This document shows, in pieces, positions 7,397 through 14,159 of a DNA stretch of 16,937 nt (the first letter of the stretch is position 1; the number at the start of each line of letters is the position of its first letter). The translations under genes and the position numbers were made by a program. The notes beneath the pieces were generated by a model. It ran no database searches and was not told the DNA's origin. It saw only the letters and a program-made list of their open reading frames with translations. The stretch lies in contig JALUXI010000094.1 in the NCBI GenBank assembly GCA_027019045.1, forward strand, positions 1-16,937, read 5' to 3'. Source of the DNA: Piscirickettsiaceae bacterium (GTDB lineage Bacteria; Pseudomonadota; Gammaproteobacteria; Thiomicrospirales; Thiomicrospiraceae).

Positions 7397-7571
7397 AAGG
7401 GATGAAGTGCGAGCTTAAGGCTTGCCTGCGGGAAAGTTGTAGAAGCCGTTAGCGAAATAGGCGGTTAAGCAAGCCAATGTTTGAGCGAAGCGAGTTTTGG
7501 CTTGCCAGCCTATGAGCTTTACGGATTCACAGCTTGGAGCAACCAAGCCTTAAGCTCGTACTTCATCCCTT
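7397..7571. repeat. Large foldable inverted-repeat element between ppiB and lpxH
   Basis: Two 28-base arms, 7397-7424 and 7544-7571, are reverse complements with a single mismatch that would be a G-U pair in a rightward transcript. Inside lies a perfect 9-bp hairpin, GCAAGCCAA (7469-7477) with TTGGCTTGC (7497-7505), whose 19-base loop contains GAGCGAAGCGAG. The words GGCTTGC/GCAAGCC recur four times, so alternative pairings are possible. No open frame of note lies inside. The element fills most of the 242-bp gap separating two genes that are normally close. It could be a miniature transposable element, a REP/BIME-like repeat or a structured RNA. Family not recognised. Confidence 0.75.
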
Positions 7572-7588
7572 TCTAGGTTCAATCACTT

Positions 7589-8359
7589 ATGAATACACTC
7601 TGCATCGCTGATGTCCATCTCCAACCTGATCCACAGCACCCTATCAACCAAGCTTTTCGAGCTTTTTTGCAAAAAGAAGCTCGTCAAGCCGAAGCTCTGT
7701 ATATTTTGGGGGATCTATTCGAAATGTGGGTGGGAGATGATATAGGCTTGCAGACCTACGCCTCCGAAATTACCGCCATTCGCCAACTCACCGATAGCGG
7801 CACAGCTGTTTTTATTCAGTTTGGCAATCGAGATTTTTTAATGCGAAAAGCCTTTTGGCAAGCCACAGGAGCGGTCTATTTAAAACAGCCAAAGGTCATT
7901 GAAATCTACCAACAGGACTATCTCATGCTACATGGCGATAGCCTCTGTACAGAGGATAAAGCATATCAAAGAATGCGCTTGCTATTGAGAAACCCACTGG
8001 TCACTTGGGCATTTTTAAAACTGCCCCCTCACAAACGCCAAGCAATTGGTGAAAAGATGCGAGCAAACTCCCAAAAATACAATCTCAATAAAGCCGAAAA
8101 CATTATGGATGTCTCAGCAGAGGCTGTACAAAAACTACTGAAGAAATATCCGAAAGTCACAGGCATTATCCACGGACATACCCATCGACCCGCAGACCAT
8201 CAGCACTCTGTACAAGATAAAACCTACCACCGCTGGGTACTCGGGGATTGGCGGGTGAAACCAGATGAACAAAAACAAACAGTCCACATGCAAATGCTCA
8301 AACTTCAACCCAATGAATTTCCTAAATTGCAAACTTGGCAATTTGAGTCCCTAAAATGA
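7589..8359 (+). CDS. lpxH: UDP-2,3-diacylglucosamine pyrophosphatase
   Basis: This peripheral inner-membrane enzyme of lipid A synthesis cleaves UDP-2,3-diacylglucosamine to lipid X and UMP. The protein has 256 residues, slightly longer than E. coli LpxH (240). The calcineurin-like metal-binding motifs are all present: Asp8 and His10 (ADVH), GDLFEMW with Asp42, GNRDFL (80-84, the LpxH form of GNHD), LHGDSLC with His115, and GHTH with His195 and His197. The ATG at 7589 has no good Shine-Dalgarno (only AGG about 12 bases upstream), so translation may be weak or influenced by the folded element just before it. It ends at a strong bidirectional terminator. Its presence implies a Gram-negative outer membrane with lipid A made by the LpxH route. 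Confidence 0.95.
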   Translation: MNTLCIADVHLQPDPQHPINQAFRAFLQKEARQAEALYILGDLFEMWVGDDIGLQTYASEITAIRQLTDSGTAVFIQFGNRDFLMRKAFWQATGAVYLKQPKVIEIYQQDYLMLHGDSLCTEDKAYQRMRLLLRNPLVTWAFLKLPPHKRQAIGEKMRANSQKYNLNKAENIMDVSAEAVQKLLKKYPKVTGIIHGHTHRPADHQHSVQDKTYHRWVLGDWRVKPDEQKQTVHMQMLKLQPNEFPKLQTWQFESLK

Positions 8360-8360
8360 C

Positions 8361-8409
8361 AAAATCCCCAGTCCCGCTTGCTCAAAGCCACATCGGGACT
8401 GGGGATTTT
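8361..8409. terminator. Bidirectional terminator between lpxH and rlmB
   Basis: A perfect 16-bp stem (8361-8376 with 8394-8409) has a 17-base loop. AAAA on one arm and TTTT on the other give a T run after the GC-rich stem on both strands. It begins 1 base after the lpxH stop and lies about 30 bases past the rlmB stop, serving both convergent operons. Confidence 0.85.
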
Positions 8410-8441
8410 AAGAAAATTGGCAGAAATTCGCCTATTTTTGC

Positions 8442-9215
8442 TTATTTTTGGGTGCGTTGGCGGAAGGCTTCATAGAGAACGACACCTGTGGCAACGGAGA
8501 CATTTAAGCTTTCGACTGAACCGACCATAGGGATGGCTGCAAGATGGTCGCAGGCTTCACGGGTGAGCTTTCTCAATCCTGTACCTTCTGCACCCATGAC
8601 AATCCCAACTGCACCTTGATAGTCCATCTGGTAAATGGTCTGCTGCGTTTCACCAGCCAGCCCAATCATCCACATGCCCTCTTTCTTTAAAGTTTCCAAG
8701 GTACGCACCAGATTATTCACGACCACCAGTTTCACCGTTTCAGCTGCACCAGAGGCGACCTTTCTCACCGTGGCATTCACGCCCACTGAGTTGTGTTTAG
8801 GAATGATCACCGCATCGACACCCACCGCATCGGCGGTACGCAGAATCGCACCGAGGTTATGGGGATCTTGCACTTCATCCAAAAACAGAAACAGCGGTTG
8901 ATCCGCTTGAGCCAAAATATCAGGCAAGGCTTTTTCAGTCAAATCGGGACGATGTGCCACCTGTGCAGCCACCCCTTGGTGATTGCCTTCTAGCTTATTG
9001 AAAAAGGATTTCGGTTCAAATTGAACCGCCAAGCCTGCTGCTTTGGCGGCATCGACTAACGCTTGCTGACGGGCATTCAGTTTACCCTTAATCACCGTCA
9101 ATACATAGATAAGGTGTGGAGACTGTTTTATAAACTTCTCCACAGCATGCACGCCATAGATCAGCTCTTGACCTTTATTAGCGGTCTTGTTGGCAGTCTT
9201 TCGCTTGTCGCTCAT
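8442..9215 (-). CDS. rlmB: 23S rRNA (guanosine-2'-O)-methyltransferase RlmB
   Basis: This SPOUT-class enzyme uses S-adenosylmethionine to methylate the ribose of G2251 (E. coli numbering) in the peptidyl-transferase P loop of 23S rRNA. The protein has 257 residues (E. coli 243). There is an N-terminal substrate-binding domain (ELIYGVHAVEKFI onward), then the three knotted-fold motifs: DPHNLGAILRTAD, IVMGAEGTGL, and IPMVGSVESLNVSVATGVVLYE. The Lys-rich first 14 residues are an extension. Its ATG overlaps the rnr stop in ATGA, so it is translated by coupling with rnr; the rnr-rlmB pair is conserved in Gammaproteobacteria. Confidence 0.96.
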   Translation of the reverse strand: MSDKRKTANKTANKGQELIYGVHAVEKFIKQSPHLIYVLTVIKGKLNARQQALVDAAKAAGLAVQFEPKSFFNKLEGNHQGVAAQVAHRPDLTEKALPDILAQADQPLFLFLDEVQDPHNLGAILRTADAVGVDAVIIPKHNSVGVNATVRKVASGAAETVKLVVVNNLVRTLETLKKEGMWMIGLAGETQQTIYQMDYQGAVGIVMGAEGTGLRKLTREACDHLAAIPMVGSVESLNVSVATGVVLYEAFRQRTQK

Positions 9216-11581
9216 CCTTTCTTACCACGGCTGGCTGGCTTTTTGCCTCCACGACTGCCACCTTTGCGTTTTCCACGATAGTAACGCTTTTTCTTTTTCG
9301 GTTTAGCTTCTTCGCTCGGTGCTTCGGAAACTTCTTGACTCTCCTCTGCCGCTTCCACGACTTCCTCTGCACTCTCTTCAGAAACAGATAAGTCAGCAAT
9401 AAACCGCAAATCGACTTTACGATCTTCTAGATTGACCTGTGCCACCTGTACTTTCAGGCGATCTCCTAAACGGTAAGTTTTACCAGTGCGCTCGCCTTTA
9501 AGTTGGTGTCTGGCTCGGTCAAAGTGGAAGTAGTCATCGCCTAGCTCGGTAATATGCACCAAGCCTTCGACATACAAAGGTTGTAATTCAACAAACAGAC
9601 CAAAGTTGGTCGCTGCCGTCACCACTGCTTCATACTCTTCACCCAAACGGTGAGAAAGGAATTCACACTTCAAGAAGGTGGTGACATCACGGGTCGCTTC
9701 ATCTGCACGACGCTCCGTTGAGGAACAATGTACCCCAAAGGCTTCCATATCCTTATCGGTATAGGCAAACCCTTCTGCCCCTTTCTTCAACCAAGCATGG
9801 CGTACACCACGGTGAATCAGCAAATCAGGATAACGACGAATCGGTGAAGTGTAATGGGTATAAAGCTCATAGTTCAGACCAAAGTGGCCTTTATTATCAG
9901 GCGAATAGACCGCTTGATTCATCGAGCGCAATAGCACGGTATTCACCAGATGCTCGTGAGGCTGCCCTTCAACCGCTTTAGCCACCGCAGCAAAATCATG
10001 TGGTGTCGGACTCTCGCCTCCACCCAATTCAATCCCAAAATCTTTTAAGAAGGTGCGTAAGCTTTCAATTTTTTCTGGTGTAGGCGGCTCATGCACACGG
10101 TAAAGCATCGGAATCTTATGCCACTTCAGGTAACGAGCCGTGGCGACATTCGCCATCAACATACACTCTTCAATCAGCTTGTGAGCGTCATTGCGTTTGA
10201 CTTCAACAATCTCTTTAATCTTACGATCATCATCAAACACAATACGGGTTTCAACTGTATCAAACTCCAAAGCCCCTCGCGCTTCTCTTGCTTTCTGCAA
10301 CACTTTATAAAGGGCATAGAGTTCATCCAAATCTGACTTAAACTCACCAAACTCATTGAGGTATTCACTCTCTTCATTGGTTAGCATGTCATAGACTTGA
10401 TCATAAGTCAGACGGGCTTTAGACTTCATCACCGCTTGGTAAAATTGGCTGCGCTCCAGTTTACCTTCTGCATCAATATACATATCGCAGACCATACAGA
10501 GACGATCCACTTTTGGATTCAAAGAACACAAGCCATTTGACAATTTTTCAGGTAACATCGGCACCACTTGCTGTGGGAAATAGACCGAATTACCTCGCTC
10601 ATACGCATCCTTATCCAAGGCTGAACCTGGCTTCACATAGTGGGATACATCCGCAATCGCCACCACCAAACGCCAGCCACCCGACTTCCGTGGTTTGGCA
10701 TAGACAGCATCATCGAAATCTTTAGAATCAGCCCCATCAATGGTCACCAAATTCAAGTTACGAATATCTTTTCGTCCTTCAAAATCGGCTTCCTGAATCT
10801 CATCTGGAATCGCATCCAGCTCTTCCAATGCCTCTTTCGACCACTCATGTGGAATTTTGAACATATGCAAAGCAGATTCAATTTCCATTCCTGGGTCGAG
10901 GTAGTTCCCCAGCACCTTCTTTATCTGTCCGACAGGACCTGAGCGAGCAGAAGGCTGGTGTAAAATCTCTACCAACACCACCTGCCCTTCTTCAGCGCCA
11001 TGAATACCATCTTGAGGGATAAAAACATCTTGGGTAATACGATTATTTTCAGGACGCACCCAAGCCATACCATCTTCAAAGGACAAACGGCCAATTAACT
11101 CTTTATTTGCCCGTTCAATAATCTCGACAATGCTACCCTCTGGACGACCACGACGATCTTCACCGATAATGGAGGCAAGCACTTTATCGCCATTTAAAAC
11201 TTTGCGCATCTCCCGTTCAGACAAGAATAGATCCTTTGTCTCTTTGACTTCAGGAATTAAAAAGCCAAATCCATCAGGATGGCCGAGCACGGTTCCTTTA
11301 ATCAAATCCATTTTTAAAATCGGACCATAAGCACCACGGCGATTTTGCATCAATTGCCCATCTCGCACCATAGCACGCAGACGACGACTCAACCCTTCAA
11401 GACGATCTTCATCATCAATGCCTAATGCTTCTGCAATCTCTTTAAATTTTAGGGGGCGTTTTTGCTTTTCTAAGAACTCGAGAATCGCTTCTCGGCTGGG
11501 GACAGGGTTTTCATATTTTTCCGCTTCTCTATCAGCATGCGGATCGACAATTTGGGTTGTGTTTTCTGTTGTATCAGTCAC
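9212..11581 (-). CDS. rnr: Ribonuclease R (3'-5' exoribonuclease)
   Basis: This cytosolic processive exonuclease degrades structured RNA, including rRNA and mRNA, and acts in quality control and cold adaptation. The protein has 789 residues (E. coli 813). Domains in order are an N-terminal helix-turn-helix (about 28-85), cold-shock/OB domains (about 90-225), the RNB catalytic domain with IDGADSKDFDD giving the metal-binding Asp282, Asp288, Asp290 and Asp291, an S1 domain (about 650-740), and a Lys/Arg/Gly-rich basic tail preceded by a Glu-rich stretch. The start is GTG at 11581; homology to E. coli begins at the REAEKYENPVPSRE region, so the start must lie close by, and no ATG is available in frame. 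The Shine-Dalgarno is weak. The stop overlaps the rlmB start by 4 bases. It is preceded by a roughly 230-base structured leader. Confidence 0.96.
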   Translation of the reverse strand: MTDTTENTTQIVDPHADREAEKYENPVPSREAILEFLEKQKRPLKFKEIAEALGIDDEDRLEGLSRRLRAMVRDGQLMQNRRGAYGPILKMDLIKGTVLGHPDGFGFLIPEVKETKDLFLSEREMRKVLNGDKVLASIIGEDRRGRPEGSIVEIIERANKELIGRLSFEDGMAWVRPENNRITQDVFIPQDGIHGAEEGQVVLVEILHQPSARSGPVGQIKKVLGNYLDPGMEIESALHMFKIPHEWSKEALEELDAIPDEIQEADFEGRKDIRNLNLVTIDGADSKDFDDAVYAKPRKSGGWRLVVAIADVSHYVKPGSALDKDAYERGNSVYFPQQVVPMLPEKLSNGLCSLNPKVDRLCMVCDMYIDAEGKLERSQFYQAVMKSKARLTYDQVYDMLTNEESEYLNEFGEFKSDLDELYALYKVLQKAREARGALEFDTVETRIVFDDDRKIKEIVEVKRNDAHKLIEECMLMANVATARYLKWHKIPMLYRVHEPPTPEKIESLRTFLKDFGIELGGGESPTPHDFAAVAKAVEGQPHEHLVNTVLLRSMNQAVYSPDNKGHFGLNYELYTHYTSPIRRYPDLLIHRGVRHAWLKKGAEGFAYTDKDMEAFGVHCSSTERRADEATRDVTTFLKCEFLSHRLGEEYEAVVTAATNFGLFVELQPLYVEGLVHITELGDDYFHFDRARHQLKGERTGKTYRLGDRLKVQVAQVNLEDRKVDLRFIADLSVSEESAEEVVEAAEESQEVSEAPSEEAKPKKKKRYYRGKRKGGSRGGKKPASRGKKG

Positions 11582-11812
11582 TCTTTTTCTATCTTCATCT
11601 TATCAGCGGCTTCATTCAGGCGGAGACGCAATCTCTTTGATGACACTGCGTTGAAAGTTACCCTTTGGTAACCACTGGTTTACTTTTGTTTAAAAGATAC
11701 TGCTTCTCTATTCATGTCACTGAGAAGCGATCTAAACAATACTCACTACTTTCTCCGGAGCTACTGCTAGAATCTTTTAAACGGTCAAACTTGATACTAT
11801 CAGTATCAACAG
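11582..11812 (-). promoter_or_regulatory. Structured 5' leader of rnr
   Basis: From the predicted start point near 11812 to the rnr GTG is about 230 bases. The leader holds several pairings: a perfect 11-bp inverted repeat at 11688-11698 and 11772-11782 (GTTTAAAAGAT/ATCTTTTAAAC), an inner perfect 7-bp hairpin GCTTCTC/GAGAAGC (11702-11708 and 11722-11728), a CTCCGGAG palindrome near 11755, and a GTTACC/GGTAAC hairpin (11657-11662 and 11667-11672). No known riboswitch was recognised. A long folded leader on a ribonuclease gene suggests post-transcriptional control. Confidence 0.5.
11791..11809. promoter_or_regulatory. Perfect dyad at the rnr transcription start
   Basis: TTGATACT-atc-AGTATCAA has 8-bp perfect arms. 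It begins 2-3 bases after the predicted start point of the rnr promoter, the classical place for a repressor operator; it could also form a small hairpin at the 5' end of the RNA. It resembles an FNR box at the edges (TTGAT and ATCAA), but the spacing is 9 rather than 4 bases. Confidence 0.5.
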
Positions 11813-11818
11813 TCCTGC

Positions 11819-11846
11819 ATTATAGAGACAACAATCTATAATTCAA
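11819..11846 (-). promoter_or_regulatory. Sigma-70 promoter of rnr-rlmB
   Basis: On the minus strand TTGAAT (11841-11846) and a perfect TATAAT (11819-11824) are separated by 16 bases. It lies directly after the stop of the upstream phosphatase gene, so rnr-rlmB has its own promoter. Confidence 0.7.
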
Positions 11847-11860
11847 TGATTTAAGGAAAA

Positions 11861-12370
11861 TTAAAGTGCTTTTTGCAACAAGTTGTGATTCTGCACAATA
11901 TGTTCCAACAACCCTTCAGAAGCCTGCTGAACCAAATCAAATACATGTTCGAAACCTTGAGGGCCGCCATAATAGGGATCTGGCACTTCCCTCTCTTCCA
12001 CTTCAGGGGCATAATCCAAAAACATCTGAATTTTGTCATGATGCTCTGGCAAGGCCATCTCCATTAAATTTTGATAGTTTGCCTCGTCCATCGCCAAAAT
12101 ATAATCAAACTCATACAAATCGCCAAAATCAACCTTACGAGCCCGTAAGTCCGTCATCTCAATTCCACGGTTTTTTGCCACCTGCATAGAACGACGATCA
12201 GGCATCTCACCCACATGATACGCATGCGTCCCTGCCGAATCGATCTCAATCAAATCCTCCAACCCCCGCTCACGCACCAAGTTCCGAAACACCGCATGTG
12301 CCGTAGGAGAGCGGCAAATATTACCCATACAGATAAAAAGGACTTTTATTTTTTGACTTTCTTTCATCAT
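11861..12370 (-). CDS. Low-molecular-weight protein tyrosine phosphatase
   Basis: A 169-residue cytosolic phosphatase of the small Cys-based family. CMGNICRS (14-21) is the CX5RS active-site loop with nucleophile Cys14 and Arg20, and VPDPYYGG carries the general acid Asp131. Both tyrosines usual in this loop are present, which favours a phosphatase over an arsenate reductase. AAGGA lies 6 bases before the first of two consecutive ATG codons (12370 and 12367), and either could be used. It is a single gene between the tRNA terminator and the rnr promoter, with no capsule-export kinase (Wzc-like) nearby, so the substrate cannot be inferred from context. Confidence 0.92.
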   Translation of the reverse strand: MMKESQKIKVLFICMGNICRSPTAHAVFRNLVRERGLEDLIEIDSAGTHAYHVGEMPDRRSMQVAKNRGIEMTDLRARKVDFGDLYEFDYILAMDEANYQNLMEMALPEHHDKIQMFLDYAPEVEEREVPDPYYGGPQGFEHVFDLVQQASEGLLEHIVQNHNLLQKAL

Positions 12371-12420
12371 GAAGTTTCCTTAGAAAATTTGCGAGACAGG
12401 ATGCTTAACTAAAGTGCAAA

Positions 12421-12461
12421 ATAACAAAAAACCCCCGTTTGAACAAGCCAAACGAGGGTTT
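12421..12461 (-). terminator. Terminator of the tRNA-Ser/tRNA-Arg transcript
   Basis: The stem AAACCCCCGTTTG (12429-12441) pairs with CAAACGAGGGTTT (12449-12461), 12 of 13 Watson-Crick plus one wobble, with a 7-base loop. On the minus strand it is followed by TTTTTGTTAT. It starts 7 bases past the tRNA-Arg CCA end. Confidence 0.85.
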
Positions 12462-12467
12462 AAAATA

Positions 12468-12544
12468 TGGTGCGCCTGAAGGGAGTCGAACCCCTAACCG
12501 CTCGGTTCGTAGCCGAGTACTCTATCCAGTTGAGCTACAGGCGC
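12468..12544 (-). tRNA. tRNA-Arg (anticodon ACG)
   Basis: The 77-base sequence on the minus strand starts GCGCCTG and ends CAGGCGC plus discriminator A and an encoded CCA. It has a D arm with GCTC/GAGT, the anticodon stem CTCGG/CCGAG with loop CTACGAA (anticodon ACG, whose A34 is normally changed to inosine by TadA to read CGU, CGC and CGA), and a TTCGA T loop. It is the second tRNA of the pair, 90 bases after tRNA-Ser; the spacer has a weak GCGTA...TACGC pairing. Confidence 0.97.
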
Positions 12545-12634
12545 TTTTTGAATGAGGCGTATTCTAGAGATTACGCTTCGTGATGTCAAGAAAGATTTTC
12601 TCTTTTTTACCATCAGTTTTTTTCAAATTCGAAA

Positions 12635-12727
12635 TGGCGGAGACGGAGGGATTCGAACCCTCGATGGAGCTACAAACCCCATACTCCCTTAGCAGGGGAG
12701 CGCCTTCAGCCTCTCGGCCACGTCTCC
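12635..12727 (-). tRNA. tRNA-Ser (anticodon GCU)
   Basis: The 93-base sequence on the minus strand begins GGAGACG and ends CGTCTCC plus discriminator G and an encoded CCA. The anticodon stem CTCCC/GGGAG carries loop CTGCTAA (anticodon GCT, reading AGC and AGU). A long variable arm typical of serine tRNAs is present, as is the GGTTCGAATCC T arm. It is transcribed ahead of tRNA-Arg. Confidence 0.97.
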
Positions 12728-12742
12728 AATTTCGAGATGCGT

Positions 12743-12771
12743 ATAATACAGATTTGGAAAATGATTGTAAA
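12743..12771 (-). promoter_or_regulatory. Sigma-70 promoter of the tRNA pair
   Basis: On the minus strand TTTACA (12766-12771) and TATTAT (12743-12748) are spaced by 17 bases, each one base off consensus. The predicted start point is about 8 bases before the tRNA-Ser 5' end. Confidence 0.75.
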
Positions 12772-12791
12772 GAAAAATTCACTCACTTTTT

Positions 12792-13613
12792 TTACCCCGT
12801 CTGCAATGCGGACAGCTTCAATGCACTTGCAACCTGCCCCTCATCTTCAATTTGATAAATAAACAATTTCGTCTGCCGACTATCTTCCAACTCCCAAATC
12901 TCGGTTGGCTTCACATCAGGGACGGCAAAGCTATTCGTCACAAAAATCGCACCGGATTGCATCTCAGTGATGACTTTATGCCATAACTTGGGCATGGGTT
13001 CAGGTGACAAGAAAGCATAAACCAAATTATATTGTGACAAATCCGCTTTCCATAAACTCATCCAATAGATCTCCCCCCCTTTAAGAGTGGTCAGGATTTT
13101 AGACAACAAATAAGGCAAAGGTGCCGTTTCTACTCCATCTGCTCGTTCAACATTCGGCAGCTGCGACATAAAAGCCACGGTTCCGCCCAACCCACTTCCC
13201 AAATCTAGAAAACGCACCTCCTGGTATTTTTCCGCCAAGGTTTTTAATGCCTCTCTTGTGGTGTCGTTAGACAAATAGAGCGGCACCCGCTCTTTACTGG
13301 CATTAAAAAACACCAAATAGAGTAACAGAAACCCAACTAATGCCCAGATACCCCCTAATTGGAAAGAAATCCCCAGATACAATCCAACGGGCAAGAAAAA
13401 TTGAATCCAACGCCACCAGCAAGGCAACCCAAGTTTACAACTTAGCACCGCTGCTAACAGACCTTGAAGCCCAACCAATAACCACAAAGGGTAAGGTGGC
13501 GCGATCCAATAATGCACAACCCAGACTCCGATAGCGAGGATGCCAAGTACAAAGAACTGAATCAATAAGGCCAATACGATTTTGGGTAACCGACTTAAAA
13601 CGCTTTTTCTCAC
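12792..13613 (-). CDS. Membrane-anchored class I SAM methyltransferase (FAM173-like?)
   Basis: A 273-residue protein from a GTG at 13613, chosen because AAGGG lies about 9 bases upstream; the frame also stays open to an ATG at 13688, but that lacks a ribosome binding site and would add a Cys-rich hydrophilic stretch. Four hydrophobic segments cover about residues 10-35, 41-60, 67-87 and 88-104. A Rossmann methyltransferase domain follows, with motif I at 137-144 (DLGSGLGG). The downstream text YWMSLWKADLSQYNLVYAF and MPKLWHKV resembles the FAM173 lysine-methyltransferase family, whose animal members modify the ATP synthase c subunit and the ADP/ATP carrier. That is inference from remembered motifs; the usual acidic residue after DLGSG is Leu here. 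It lies leftward and divergent from glnK. Substrate unknown. Confidence 0.72.
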   Translation of the reverse strand: MRKSVLSRLPKIVLALLIQFFVLGILAIGVWVVHYWIAPPYPLWLLVGLQGLLAAVLSCKLGLPCWWRWIQFFLPVGLYLGISFQLGGIWALVGFLLLYLVFFNASKERVPLYLSNDTTREALKTLAEKYQEVRFLDLGSGLGGTVAFMSQLPNVERADGVETAPLPYLLSKILTTLKGGEIYWMSLWKADLSQYNLVYAFLSPEPMPKLWHKVITEMQSGAIFVTNSFAVPDVKPTEIWELEDSRQTKLFIYQIEDEGQVASALKLSALQTG

Positions 13614-13641
13614 ACCCCATTCCCTTCTTATTCCATACTTA

Positions 13642-13658
13642 TGCGCAACTATTGAGCA
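13642..13658 (+). promoter_or_regulatory. Possible NtrC enhancer site upstream of glnK
   Basis: TGCGCAACTATTGAGCA partly matches the NtrC dyad TGCACC-N4-TGGTGCA (9 of 13 fixed positions by eye) and lies about 100 bases upstream of the sigma-54 -24 element, a typical distance. It overlaps the 5' region of the divergent methyltransferase gene. Weak on its own, plausible in context. Confidence 0.35.
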
Positions 13659-13742
13659 TTTACGCACCAACTCAGAACAACAAAACATGTAAAAATGACA
13701 AAAACAACACTAACCATTTGATAAATAAAATATTATTCAACT

Positions 13743-13758
13743 TGGCACAACTCAAGCT
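13743..13758 (+). promoter_or_regulatory. Sigma-54 promoter of glnK-amtB
   Basis: TGGCAC-aactc-AAGCT has the invariant GG and GC separated by exactly 10 bases; the -24 hexamer is perfect and the -12 keeps GC. It lies about 43 bases before the glnK ATG. Sigma-54 control of glnK-amtB under nitrogen limitation is the known arrangement. Confidence 0.75.
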
Positions 13759-13800
13759 TTAACATAACTGCTTTTCTTTTATCAATAATCAGAGGTTAGT

Positions 13801-14139
13801 ATGAAACTAGTTGTAGCAATTATCAAACCTTTTAAGCTAGACGATGTGCGGGAAGCCCTGCATGAAGCTGGCATAGATGGAATGACCGTGACTGAAGCCA
13901 AAGGTTTTGGTCGTCAAAAGGGGCACACCGAAATCTATCGTGGTGCAGAGTACGCCATTGAATTCCTACCTAAGTTAAGACTGGAAGTCGCCATTCCAGA
14001 AGAAAAGGTAGAGTCTGCAGTTGAAGCCATTGGTTCCGCTGCGCGCACAGGCAAAATCGGGGATGGCAAAATTTTTGTCATGCCTTTGGAAAATGCCATT
14101 CGAATTCGTACAGAAGAAAGTGGCGAAATCGCACTTTAA
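13801..14139 (+). CDS. glnK: Nitrogen regulatory protein PII
   Basis: A 112-residue trimeric cytosolic signal protein that binds ATP, ADP and 2-oxoglutarate and docks on AmtB to close it when nitrogen is plentiful. The T loop carries Tyr51 in YRGAEYAIEFLPK, the site uridylylated by GlnD. TEAKGFGRQKGH and TGKIGDGKIFV are the family nucleotide-binding signatures. AGAGG lies 5 bases before the ATG. It is 20 bases upstream of amtB and downstream of a sigma-54 promoter, which is why GlnK rather than GlnB is chosen. The C-terminus (RTEESGEIAL) is normal in length. Confidence 0.96.
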   Translation: MKLVVAIIKPFKLDDVREALHEAGIDGMTVTEAKGFGRQKGHTEIYRGAEYAIEFLPKLRLEVAIPEEKVESAVEAIGSAARTGKIGDGKIFVMPLENAIRIRTEESGEIAL

Positions 14140-14159
14140 AATTAAGAGGATACAAAAAG

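Noticed and set aside
11791..11809. FNR/CRP-type binding site before rnr
   Set aside because: The TTGAT and ATCAA halves are separated by 9 bases rather than the 4 required for FNR; kept only as an unassigned dyad.
11861..12370. Arsenate reductase (ArsC) reading of the small phosphatase gene
   Set aside because: The CX5RS loop is shared, but the DPYYGG acid loop with two tyrosines and the absence of other ars genes favour a tyrosine phosphatase.
13614..13688. Longer N-terminus of the membrane methyltransferase
   Set aside because: The ATG at 13688 lacks a ribosome binding site, and the added residues are hydrophilic and Cys-rich before the first membrane segment.
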